DNA of 55,000 nt, from assembly GCA_030744875.1 (NCBI GenBank), contig JASLPR010000042.1, positions 1 to 55,000 of the forward strand, written 5' to 3'. Every line of letters begins with the position of its first letter. Position 1 is the first letter of the stretch. The stretch is from Chloroflexota bacterium (GTDB taxonomy: Bacteria; Chloroflexota; UBA11872; VXNJ01). Positions 27,694-35,863 of the stretch are shown piece after piece. The notes under the pieces were generated by a model that had not been told where the DNA came from, made no database searches, and saw nothing but the letters and a program-made list of their open reading frames with translations. The translations under genes and the position numbers were made by a program.

Positions 27694-28556
27694 CCGATCC
27701 CGAGCCCCCGGTCCAGCATCATCGCTCCGAACACTAGCGCCAGGTAGAGCATCGAATAGACGAAGATCGCCCGAGCGTTGGCGATGCTCGTGGTCCGCAG
27801 GAGGCGCAGCTCCAGCGCGATCAGGAGTCCGCCTAAGACCGTCGCCGTCGTGCCATATACCCAGCCCAACGACGCCACCGGGATAAGCCAGAGCGTCACC
27901 GGGATCAGCACCAGCGTGTAGCCCAGTATCTGCCGGGCGGCCGCCTCTTGCCCCTGCACCACTGGCAGCATCGGCACGCCGGCGTGCTCATAGTCCTCGC
28001 GCAGCACCAGCGCCAGCGCCCAGAAGTGCGGCGGCGTCCAGAAGAACACAATCGCGAACAGCAGGACCGACGTGAAACTCAATTCATTCGTCACCGCCGC
28101 CCATCCGATCAGCGCCGGGGCCGCGCCGGCCGCTCCGCCGATCACGATGTTCTGCGCCGTGCGGAGTTTCAGCAGTCGCGAATAGACCAGCACATAGAAC
28201 CCCACCGCCCCCAGGGTCAGCAGAGCGGAGATCGTGTTGACCGCCCGCAGCATGAGCCCAAACGACACCGCCGCCAGCAAAATGCCGAATATCAGCGCCG
28301 TTCTCGGCAGCAGCCGTCGCGCGGCCAGCGGGCGTTGGCGGGTCCGTTCCATTTTGCGATCTATATCGCGGTCGATGAAGGCATTCAGCGCCTGCGCGCC
28401 GGCCACCGCCAGCGTTCCGCCCACCAGGGTCACCACAATGATCGTCCAGGGCCGCGGGGCGCTCGTCGCCAGCCACATTGTCGCCAGCGCCACCACCAGC
28501 AGCAGCGGAATCACCCGCGGCTTCGTCAGTCCCAGCAGATCGCGTGCCGTCGCCAT
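27690..28556 (-). CDS. ctaB: Protoheme IX farnesyltransferase (heme O synthase)
   Basis: This polytopic UbiA-family prenyltransferase of about 288 residues attaches a farnesyl group to heme b to make heme O. Motifs include LLGLTKPRVIPLLL at the N-terminus, ALNAFIDRDIDRKMERTRQRP (the DxxxD prenyl-diphosphate site), and VFFWTPPHFWALAL with DYEHAGVPMLPVV. ATG 28556 overlaps the ctaA stop by one base (TGATG); GTG 28559 is equally possible. The pair supplies heme A for an aa3-type terminal oxidase, whose structural genes are not in the window. Confidence 0.95.
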   Translation of the reverse strand: MATARDLLGLTKPRVIPLLLVVALATMWLATSAPRPWTIIVVTLVGGTLAVAGAQALNAFIDRDIDRKMERTRQRPLAARRLLPRTALIFGILLAAVSFGLMLRAVNTISALLTLGAVGFYVLVYSRLLKLRTAQNIVIGGAAGAAPALIGWAAVTNELSFTSVLLFAIVFFWTPPHFWALALVLREDYEHAGVPMLPVVQGQEAAARQILGYTLVLIPVTLWLIPVASLGWVYGTTATVLGGLLIALELRLLRTTSIANARAIFVYSMLYLALVFGAMMLDRGLGIG

Positions 28557-29506
28557 CACCGGGTCGGCGCCTTCGTTTCCGCCGCCGGCAGAACTCCTAG
28601 GCCAATCACCGCCGCGATCACCAGGTGCGCCCAGATGATCGCCGCCACCCCCAGGTGCGCCACCGCCACCGCGATAGGGATGAGAAACAGCGGATTCAGC
28701 GCCCCCAGGCCGATCTGCAGGATCATCCAGATTGCCGCCAGGCCGGCGTGCATCCGCAGCGCCGGAACCTCATGGCGCCGCCAGCGCCAGCCCAGAATGA
28801 GCACCAGCACCGCCGTCGAAATGGTCAAAAGCCGATGCGCGTAGATGATCCACACCTGCCACAGGCCGGCGAACTCGCCGGTCGGGATCAACTGGCCATT
28901 GCACAGCGGCCAGCCCGTGCAGCTCATCGCCGCGCCGCCCCCGCCGGCGAATGCGCCCACCAGTAGCAGCGCGCCCAGGCTGACCAGCGTCACCACCAGC
29001 AACCGCCGCTCGCCCGCGGTGGTCGCCCAGGAGCCCTCCACAAACGGCTGGATTCGGCTGCGTGCCGCCAGACCGATCACGATGATCGTCGCCAGAAAGG
29101 TCAGCGCCAGCGCTAGGTGCCCCATGATCAAGAACGGCTGAAGCTCGATCAGCACCACCGCCGCTCCAAGCAGCACCTGGCCCACGATCAAGAACCCGGA
29201 GATGATCGCCGCCCGCAGGATGAAGCTCGACTCGCGTCGATACTTGATCGCCAGCAGCCCGACCGCCAGGGCCAGCAGCGACACGATCAATCCCACCACC
29301 CGGTGCGAAAACTCGATCAGCGTTCCTTCTTTGTCCAACGGTGGTCCGACCTGCCCGTGGCAAAGCGGCCAGTCCGGGCACGCCAGGCCCGCGCCGCTCT
29401 GCCGCACGTAACCCCCCAGGGTGATCAGAATCAGAGTCACCACGATCGTCGCCAGCGCCATCACGTAGACGCGCCGCATGGATTCACTGGAGCCGGTTTG
29501 TTGCAT
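28556..29506 (-). CDS. ctaA: Heme A synthase
   Basis: The 316-residue membrane protein oxidises the heme O methyl group to heme A. It shows two-fold repeated four-helix halves. GGYVRQSGAGLACPDWPLCHG with EFSHRVVG forms the first half, and SCTGWPLCNGQLIP with YAHRLLT the second, including the conserved heme-ligand histidines and the cysteine pairs in the extracytoplasmic loops. GAAGGA four bases before ATG 29506 is a good ribosome site. It lies 159 bases downstream of the Rrf2 regulator on the same strand and is translationally linked to ctaB. Confidence 0.95.
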   Translation of the reverse strand: MQQTGSSESMRRVYVMALATIVVTLILITLGGYVRQSGAGLACPDWPLCHGQVGPPLDKEGTLIEFSHRVVGLIVSLLALAVGLLAIKYRRESSFILRAAIISGFLIVGQVLLGAAVVLIELQPFLIMGHLALALTFLATIIVIGLAARSRIQPFVEGSWATTAGERRLLVVTLVSLGALLLVGAFAGGGGAAMSCTGWPLCNGQLIPTGEFAGLWQVWIIYAHRLLTISTAVLVLILGWRWRRHEVPALRMHAGLAAIWMILQIGLGALNPLFLIPIAVAVAHLGVAAIIWAHLVIAAVIGLGVLPAAETKAPTR

Positions 29507-29665
29507 TTGTTCCTTCGTCAGTCGTGTATTCGGCTGGACCGCCGGTCAAGTCTTCCTCGAGTTGCCACGTCGAGATGCCGATTCCCGAGCAGCAAGCGAA
29601 CAAGGATACTGTTCCGCCCGGCGCGCTTCTACGGGAAACGTCCGCCCGTGGCGGCCCCGGTTTCC

Positions 29666-30106
29666 CTAGATCTGGTACGCGGCCTCGTCGCCGCCATAGC
29701 CGCTGCATAGGTCCGCCAGCGATGTATTCACCAGGAGTTCGGACGCCGCGGTCTCGGCGGGGCCGATGCCGTCACACTTGTCCAGACGCTGCGGCAGGGT
29801 GCAGGTCGCCCGTTCCACTCCATAGATACAGCGGTCCGACGGGGGCTCCGCGCCGAGGATTTGCAGCACTCGGTCCATTGCTAGCGAAGCCGGCGCCTGG
29901 GTCAGCCGATAGCCACCGCTCGCGCCCCGCCGTCCGGTGACTACCCCCGCCTGCACCAGCGCCGCGAGAATCTGCCCCAGGAATTTGGGTGGGATGTCCT
30001 TGCGCTCGGCGATGTCCTGCGCGCGGACAAAGGATTCGGTCGCGTGCTGCCCCAGGTCCACAAGGGCCAAAACGCCATAGCGGGCGCGGGCACTGATTCG
30101 CAGCAA
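29666..30106 (-). CDS. Rrf2-family transcriptional regulator with three cysteines
   Basis: The 146-residue protein begins with TTG 30106 (LRISARARYGVLALVDLGQH). It has the Rrf2 winged helix including DIAERKDIPPKFLGQILAAL and GASGGYRL. Cys93, Cys102 and Cys111 are spaced CxxxxxxxxCxxxxxxxxC. In IscR and NsrR-type members a three-cysteine loop binds an Fe-S cluster, though the spacing here is longer. A redox, NO or iron signal is therefore plausible. Position immediately upstream of ctaA-ctaB suggests it regulates heme A synthesis and itself. A palindrome lies just upstream of its start. Confidence 0.86.
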   Translation of the reverse strand: MLRISARARYGVLALVDLGQHATESFVRAQDIAERKDIPPKFLGQILAALVQAGVVTGRRGASGGYRLTQAPASLAMDRVLQILGAEPPSDRCIYGVERATCTLPQRLDKCDGIGPAETAASELLVNTSLADLCSGYGGDEAAYQI

Positions 30107-30135
30107 ACTCTCAACTCTCCCGCGCGATTTATAAC

Positions 30136-30146
30136 TAAGTCACTTA
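30136..30146. promoter_or_regulatory. Palindrome upstream of the Rrf2 regulator, likely operator
   Basis: TAAGTCACTTA is a perfect palindrome around a central base, 30 bases upstream of the regulator's TTG start in an AT-rich patch. On the minus strand, TTATAAAT follows closely and can act as a -10 region, so a bound dimer would block initiation. Autoregulation is typical of Rrf2 proteins. Binding by this protein is inferred. Confidence 0.45.
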
Positions 30147-30202
30147 TGAATGAGCATATCTCAGGTGCCCGCCGCCCGCCAAGACCATCGTCGTGGGGCC
30201 GC

Positions 30203-31159
30203 CTACATGCCCGGGACCACGATCCCCTTCAGGAAGCCTTTCCGGTGCTCGATCAGCGCCTCGAAGCCGTCCGCGATCCGATCCAACGGGAAGCTTTCCG
30301 TCACCACCAGGTCCATCGGAAAGGCCCCGCGCGCCAGGGCCGCCAGCGCCCGCTCGTAATCGGCCATCACATCCGGCGAATAGTGCGGGTGCGCCTGATG
30401 CGCCACCAGCCCCTTGAAGGCGAATTGTCGTAGGTAGTACTCATTGCGGGTCTGGTGAAAGCCGGCCATCACCAGGGTTGCCTGGCCCATGCGAATCAGC
30501 TCCGCGGAAAGCTCCAGCCCCCCCGGCTTCCCGGTCAGTTCCACCACCACATCCGCTCCACCGGGCGCGATCGCTTCCACTGCCGCCATCGGGTCCTCGC
30601 CATCGGCGCCCACCCCGTGGGTGGCGCCGATTTGCAGCGCCAGGTCCAGCCGCCAGCCGATCCGATCCACCGCGATCAGCGATCCCAGCCCGACCTGTTT
30701 CAGGGCCGCAATCGTCAGCAGCCCCATCTGGCCGCAGCCCACCACCGCCACGTGATCGCCGAACTTCGGCGCCGCCGCCCGGGCGATATTGCTGATACAC
30801 ATAAGCGGCTCCCCGATGGCGTGGCGCAGATCCACCCCGTCCGGCACCGCCAGCAGGCCCTCAACTGGAGCCACCGAGTGGGTCGCGAACCCCGCCGGGA
30901 TCGCCCCCGTCACCCGATCGCCTTCCGTGAACCGGTCGACTCCCCCACCCACTTCCACCACCACGCCGCTCGGCTCGTGCCCCAGGAACACCGGCGGCTC
31001 GCCCATCTTCTGCCCCGTGTAGCGGGGTATTTCCGAGCTGCAGATGCCGCAAACGGCGATCTCGATCAGCACCTCCCCCGGACCCGGCGCCAGGTCGGTC
31101 TCGATCAACTCGAACTTTCGGGGCCCAACCAGGCCCGCCTGGACTGCTCGCACACTCAC
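30203..31159 (-). CDS. Zinc-type medium-chain dehydrogenase lacking the structural-zinc lobe
   Basis: The 318-residue MDR-family protein starts at GTG 31159. The catalytic zinc region reads VCGICSSEIPRYTG and FLGHEPSGVVVEVG, and the nucleotide motif is VAVVGCGQMGLLTIAAL. The four-cysteine structural zinc loop is missing and the protein is shorter than the dehydrogenase at 18910, placing it among the shorter polyol- or sugar-type relatives. Substrate is unknown. It is a single gene, divergent from the radical SAM gene. Confidence 0.82.
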   Translation of the reverse strand: MSVRAVQAGLVGPRKFELIETDLAPGPGEVLIEIAVCGICSSEIPRYTGQKMGEPPVFLGHEPSGVVVEVGGGVDRFTEGDRVTGAIPAGFATHSVAPVEGLLAVPDGVDLRHAIGEPLMCISNIARAAAPKFGDHVAVVGCGQMGLLTIAALKQVGLGSLIAVDRIGWRLDLALQIGATHGVGADGEDPMAAVEAIAPGGADVVVELTGKPGGLELSAELIRMGQATLVMAGFHQTRNEYYLRQFAFKGLVAHQAHPHYSPDVMADYERALAALARGAFPMDLVVTESFPLDRIADGFEALIEHRKGFLKGIVVPGM

Positions 31160-31247
31160 CCACCCTTTTCATTACCGGGACGATGCGTGATGCTAGACAC
31201 CCCGCCCGCTCCCGGCAATTCGTAAGGCGGCGCCCGGCCCGGCCATT

Positions 31248-31255
31248 GCTATTCT
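31248..31255 (+). promoter_or_regulatory. Possible extended -10 promoter of the radical SAM-mnmE operon
   Basis: The sequence TTGCTATTCT around 31247-31255 provides an extended -10 (TGnTATTCT-like, one base off ideal) about 44 bases before the ATG at 31299. No clear -35 is visible. Confidence 0.3.
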
Positions 31256-31298
31256 TGGGAGCTTCTTCGTTACTTGCTTCTCCGGACACTCTCGACCG

Positions 31299-33107
31299 AT
31301 GGCCCAATACCACAGGCTTGGTGTAGACGCCCTGCTGGCGCGGGTGAACAGTCCCGCGCACTACGCCGGCGGCGAGTGGAACAGCCGTAACAAGGATTGG
31401 GACGCCGCTGCCGTGCGGCTCTGCCTGGCGTTCCCGGACACCTACGAGATCGGGATGTCCAACCTCGGTATTCAAATCCTGTACGAAATCGTCAACGAGA
31501 TGCCCGACGCCCTCTGCGACCGTGCCTTCACCCCCTGGCCGGACATGGCCGAAGTCCTGCGCGAGACCGGGAACCAGCTTTTCGGACTTGAGAGCCGGCG
31601 GCCCCTCAGCGAGTTCGACGCGGTCGGTTTTTCGCTGCCCTACGAACTCGGCGCCAGCAACATCCTTGAGATGCTCGACCTCGGTGGGGTTGCAGTCCTG
31701 GCCGCCGAGCGCGGTCCCGACGACCCGATCGTGATCGGCGGCGGGGCGTCACTGGTCAACCCCGAGCCGCTCGCCGACTTCTTCGACCTTATCGTGATCG
31801 GCGAAGGCGAAGAGATCCTGCCTGCGCTGCTGGCCGAGCTCCGCGATCTCCGCTCGGCCTCCCCCGACTGGCGATCCGCGTTCCTGAAGACCGCTGCTGC
31901 CCGGGAGGGTGTCTACGTCCCCGGCTTCTACGCGCCGGTCTACGGCCCGGATTACGCCTACGTGGGTATCGAGCCCCGCGACCCCTCCGCCCCTCCCGAG
32001 ATCCGCCGCCTGCACGTCGATATCGACCACCACGTCCGCCCGCTCAAACCGCTCGTTGCCTCCACGGAGACGGTTTTCGACCGCGCCTCGGTTGAAATCC
32101 ACCGGGGCTGCGCGCGCGGCTGTCGCTTCTGCCAGGCGGGTTTCATCGACCGTCCGGTCCGCACCCGCAGTCCCGAGAACGTGCGCCGCCTGGCCGATTC
32201 GGCGCTTGTGGCCACCGGCCACCGCGACCTGACCCTGCTGTCGCTGAGCGCTGCCGACTACCGTGGCGTCGATGACCTCATCGGCGCGGTCCGGGGCGAC
32301 GCCGACAATCCGCACCTGCGGGTCAACATCCCCTCCACCCGGGTCGACGCCTTCAACGTCAAGCTGGCTGGGGCTCTGCAAGAGTCCCGCCGCGGAAGCC
32401 TCACGTTCGCTCCCGAGGCTGCCACCGAGCGCCTGCGCGAAGTGATTCACAAAGGCATTTCCGAAGAGGACCTGCTGCGCACCGCCGAGCTGGCATTTTC
32501 CAGCGGCTGGCAGGCCCTCAAGCTGTATTTCATGATCGGCCTGCCCACCGAAGAGATGGCCGATGTCGAAGCCATCGTGCGTCTATCCAACAAGGTGCTC
32601 CAGGTCGGCCGCAAGCATCGTGGCGGCCGCGCGCGCGTGCGAGTCGGAGTTTCAACCTTTGTCCCCAAGCCGCACACCCCGTTCCAGTGGTTCCCGCAGG
32701 CCAGTATCGAGGAGATCATCGCCAAACAGGATGTTCTCAGGCAGGGGCTCCGCGACCGGGCCATCAAACTCAACTGGAACGATCCCGAGCACAGTAGCAT
32801 TGAGGCGTTGCTGTCACTGGGCGATCGGCGCGTGGGGCGAGCGGTCAAACGCGCTTGGGAATTGGGTGCGAAACTTGACTCCTGGGACGAATGGCACGAG
32901 CCGGAAATCTGGAAGCAGGCCTGTCGGGAAACCGACGTGGGCCTCGACTGGTTCATCCACCGTCACCGCGCCGAGGACGAGGTCATGCCCTGGGGTCACG
33001 TCCGCATCCACACCAGGCCCTGGGTCCTGCGCTGGGAATACGATCGCGCCCTCGCCGACGCCCGCGGCGACCAGCAGGCCATTCCGACCGCCGCCTACAC
33101 GGACTAG
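31299..33107 (+). CDS. B12-binding-type radical SAM protein (TIGR03960 family)
   Basis: The 602-residue protein matches the large radical SAM proteins with an N-terminal B12-binding-like domain. Features are FPDTYEIGMSNLGIQILYEIVN early on, PIVIGGGASLVNPEPLADFFD in the Rossmann-like part, and the cluster motif IHRGCARGCRFCQAGF (CxxxCxxC). Later segments are SLTFAPEAATERLREVIHKG and LKLYFMIGLPTE. Function of the family is not firmly established, although rRNA/tRNA modification is suspected because of its usual neighbours. Many genomes place a TIGR03936-type partner domain after it. Here mnmE follows 21 bases downstream, also a tRNA-modification gene. Confidence 0.9.
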   Translation: MAQYHRLGVDALLARVNSPAHYAGGEWNSRNKDWDAAAVRLCLAFPDTYEIGMSNLGIQILYEIVNEMPDALCDRAFTPWPDMAEVLRETGNQLFGLESRRPLSEFDAVGFSLPYELGASNILEMLDLGGVAVLAAERGPDDPIVIGGGASLVNPEPLADFFDLIVIGEGEEILPALLAELRDLRSASPDWRSAFLKTAAAREGVYVPGFYAPVYGPDYAYVGIEPRDPSAPPEIRRLHVDIDHHVRPLKPLVASTETVFDRASVEIHRGCARGCRFCQAGFIDRPVRTRSPENVRRLADSALVATGHRDLTLLSLSAADYRGVDDLIGAVRGDADNPHLRVNIPSTRVDAFNVKLAGALQESRRGSLTFAPEAATERLREVIHKGISEEDLLRTAELAFSSGWQALKLYFMIGLPTEEMADVEAIVRLSNKVLQVGRKHRGGRARVRVGVSTFVPKPHTPFQWFPQASIEEIIAKQDVLRQGLRDRAIKLNWNDPEHSSIEALLSLGDRRVGRAVKRAWELGAKLDSWDEWHEPEIWKQACRETDVGLDWFIHRHRAEDEVMPWGHVRIHTRPWVLRWEYDRALADARGDQQAIPTAAYTD

Positions 33108-33128
33108 CTGACGGCGTCGCGGCTCGAG

Positions 33129-34520
33129 ATGGCGACTGCGACTGCACCCGACACAATCGCAGCCATCGCCACCGCGCTGGGGCCGGCCGGCATCGGGGTC
33201 GTGCGGGTCTCCGGGCCCGGGGCCCTGGCGGTCGCCCGCCGGATCATCAGCGACGGCTCCGCCGGGGGACTTCCCGACCGCGTCGCCACGCTGGTGTTGT
33301 TGCGCGACCCCCACGACGGCTCGTTCTTTGACCAGGCCCTGGTGACGTACATGGCCGCGCCGCGTTCCTACACCGCCGAGGATGTCGTCGAGATCAGTTG
33401 CCATGGCGGGATCGCCGCGGTTCGCGCCACGCTTGCCGCGGCCCTGGCCGCCGGGGCGCGGCTTGCCGAGCCCGGCGAGTTCACCCTGCGCGCGTTCCTA
33501 AACGGGCGCATCGACCTGATCCAGGCGGAGGCCGTCGCCGACATGGTCGCCGCGCCGACCGATCTGTCGCTCAAGGCCGCCCGCGAGCAACTCGGTGGCC
33601 GGCTCTCCGGCGAGGTCGCTGCCGCGCGGGCGCAGTGCCTCAAACTGCTGGCCCGGCTCGAGGCCGGAATCGACTTTTCCGAAGATGATGTCCCGCCGGT
33701 CGACCGGCGACAGGCGGCCGTCGATCTGTCGGCCGTGCGTTCGCGGCTCGATCACCTCCTCGACCAGGCCGATCGCGGCCGGCTCCTGCGCACCGGGGTC
33801 CGTCTGGCCATCGTCGGCAGTCCCAACGTGGGCAAATCCAGCCTGCTCAACGCCCTGCTGCGCTCCGACCGGGCGATCGTTACCGACGTCCCCGGCACGA
33901 CCCGCGACACTCTCGAAGAGCAACTCGATCTGGAGGGTATCCCGGTCGTCGTGGTAGATACCGCCGGTGTCCGCGGGACCACGGACGCAATCGAATCCGA
34001 AGGCATCGCCCGGAGCCGGCGGGCTCTGGCCGAGGCCGACGTGGCGCTGCTGATTTTCGACGCAGGCCGCGAGCTTAACGACGCCGATCGCGCCGTCGCC
34101 GCGATGGTGCGGGAATACGGGGTGCCGGTCCTTGCGGTGCTGAACAAGTCGGACCTGCCGGAGAAGACCGGAGACGGTGATCTCACCGCCCTCGGCATTG
34201 ACGGGCCGGCGGTTCCGACCTGCGCGCTCAACGACGCCGGCGTCGCGCCGCTCCGCACGGCCCTGCTGGAACTCATCGGCGGCGGCGACATCCGGGCCAA
34301 CGAGTTGCCGCTGGTCACCAACGAGCGCCACCAGGAGGCCCTGCGCGCCGCCGCCGCCCACTTGGAAGGCTCGGCCACCGCAGTCGCGGACGACCTCCCG
34401 GCCGACTTCATCGCCATCGGCCTGCACGGGGCGGTCCGGGTCCTCGGCGAGGTGGCCGGCGAAGACGCCACAGAAGACCTGCTGGCCAACATCTTCGAAC
34501 GGTTCTGCATTGGCAAATAG
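33129..34520 (+). CDS. mnmE: tRNA uridine-5-carboxymethylaminomethyl(34) GTPase MnmE
   Basis: The 463-residue GTPase works with MnmG to modify the wobble uridine of certain tRNAs. The N-terminal folate-binding domain shows DTIAAIATALGPAGIGVVRVSG and PGEFTLRAFLNGRIDLIQAEAV. The inserted G domain has GSPNVGKSSLLNAL (G1), DVPGTTRDTLEE (G2/G3 region), VVDTAGVR and NKSD. The C-terminus ends in FERFCIGK, the conserved catalytic CIGK. mnmG is not nearby. The end of the gene overlaps the start of the HEPN-domain gene by 11 bases, so the two are probably translationally coupled. Confidence 0.97.
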   Translation: MATATAPDTIAAIATALGPAGIGVVRVSGPGALAVARRIISDGSAGGLPDRVATLVLLRDPHDGSFFDQALVTYMAAPRSYTAEDVVEISCHGGIAAVRATLAAALAAGARLAEPGEFTLRAFLNGRIDLIQAEAVADMVAAPTDLSLKAAREQLGGRLSGEVAAARAQCLKLLARLEAGIDFSEDDVPPVDRRQAAVDLSAVRSRLDHLLDQADRGRLLRTGVRLAIVGSPNVGKSSLLNALLRSDRAIVTDVPGTTRDTLEEQLDLEGIPVVVVDTAGVRGTTDAIESEGIARSRRALAEADVALLIFDAGRELNDADRAVAAMVREYGVPVLAVLNKSDLPEKTGDGDLTALGIDGPAVPTCALNDAGVAPLRTALLELIGGGDIRANELPLVTNERHQEALRAAAAHLEGSATAVADDLPADFIAIGLHGAVRVLGEVAGEDATEDLLANIFERFCIGK

Positions 34521-35862
34521 CCCGCCCCTCCGCCGCCTCACCGGGCTGTTTCCCTACCTCGCGATCCCCGCGCCGCGCACCTTGCTCGGATTCGAACTGC
34601 GCCCTGCCTCCCCCGCCCCGCCAGCTGGCGAGTCCGGCGAGCCCGCCCACGTTGCAGCGATCCTCAGCATGTTCTTCGACGGCGACGGCGGTCCTATCCA
34701 CCGTGCGACCTACTTCGAGGCCGAGGTTGATTGCGGCGCCGAAGATGTCTTCGTCGACGAACTGGATCGGCTCATCGCCGCGCTCGGTTTTCTGCTCTTC
34801 GATCCCGATCACCCGGCCACCTCGCTCGATGGCAATTTCCTCCGGCTCTGGATGTTCGAGCCGGCAGAGGCGGGCTTTACCGCCACCACCAACATGAAGG
34901 AATACGCCGACGCGGTCCCCGGCCAACAGCGCTTCTATCCCGGCGTCCCCGACCTGGTGCCGCACTACGAACGAATCCACCACGAGGACCTCTCCTACCG
35001 GCTACTCGACGACCGCCACTGGCCCGGTTCCGAACGCCGCCGGGTGCTCGATCGCCTCCTGCTCTCAATGTTCTGGTACGGACGCAGTTTCGGGGTCGAG
35101 CCGCACCACGAAGAGCGCATGGCGATCGTCAACCTGGCTACCGCGTTCGAGGTTCTTTTTGAGGTCGGTGATGCCACCGGCAAGCGTCGCCAAATCCTCG
35201 ACAGCCTGGAAGAGATGTTCGGGGTCAGCGGCCTGCTGGCCGACTGGGTCCGCCAGTTCTACGACACCCGCTCCAACGTCATCCACGAGGGCCGCGCCGT
35301 CGATCTGCTGTTCCAGCACCAGGGCGCCGGGCGGCCCCATCGCAACCTGGTCAGCTCCGGGCAGCGCCTGTATCGCGCCGCTGCCGAGGCCTACCTCCAC
35401 CGCCACGCCCACCAGCCCCCGAAGGAGCGGCCGCGCACTGCAAGCCATCACGAAGCCTTCCTGCTCGACATGATCCCCAATGAAGCCCGGCTCGAATCAA
35501 TGGCGAAGTCCCGCCCTGGGCGCCAGCGCCTGCGTCTCCTCGAACTCGCCGGCGACCTGCGCTTTGACGACGGGACCGGCCGACTGCCGATCGCGATTCG
35601 CGCCGGGCGCAAGCTCCTCAATTCCACCCGCAAGCTGCTCGATGGCAACGGACTCAAAGAACACCGCCTGGAAGTCGAGCTTCAACGCGAGCCCGCCGGC
35701 CTCAAACGCGCCTACGCGCGCCTCGGTGCCGGGTTGCGCCGCGCCATTCGCATCCCCGCCCCCGGCGCCCCCGCCGGCCCTGGATCGGATTGGAAGACCG
35801 CCCGCTCGCTGCGTCATTTCGCTGCCTGGATCGTCTGGACTGCGGACTACCTCGAGCCCTAG
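34510..35862 (+). CDS. Apea-like HEPN-domain protein coupled to mnmE
   Basis: The 450-residue product uses TTG 34510, inside the last codons of mnmE. I do not recognise the N-terminal ~170 residues. Residues ~190-300 look like an Apea-type HEPN domain: ERMAIVNLATAFEVLFEV, then ILDSLEEMFGVSGLLADWV, and the motif YDTRSNVIHEG, where Arg254 and His259 form the R-x4-H ribonuclease signature. HEPN proteins of this type are often RNases in defence or RNA-metabolism systems. The C-terminal ~130 residues are basic and unassigned. Pairing with a tRNA-modification GTPase suggests an RNA target, but this is inference. It converges with the fusion gene, with only one base between stops. Confidence 0.72.
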   Translation: MANSPPLRRLTGLFPYLAIPAPRTLLGFELRPASPAPPAGESGEPAHVAAILSMFFDGDGGPIHRATYFEAEVDCGAEDVFVDELDRLIAALGFLLFDPDHPATSLDGNFLRLWMFEPAEAGFTATTNMKEYADAVPGQQRFYPGVPDLVPHYERIHHEDLSYRLLDDRHWPGSERRRVLDRLLLSMFWYGRSFGVEPHHEERMAIVNLATAFEVLFEVGDATGKRRQILDSLEEMFGVSGLLADWVRQFYDTRSNVIHEGRAVDLLFQHQGAGRPHRNLVSSGQRLYRAAAEAYLHRHAHQPPKERPRTASHHEAFLLDMIPNEARLESMAKSRPGRQRLRLLELAGDLRFDDGTGRLPIAIRAGRKLLNSTRKLLDGNGLKEHRLEVELQREPAGLKRAYARLGAGLRRAIRIPAPGAPAGPGSDWKTARSLRHFAAWIVWTADYLEP

Positions 35863-35863
35863 C

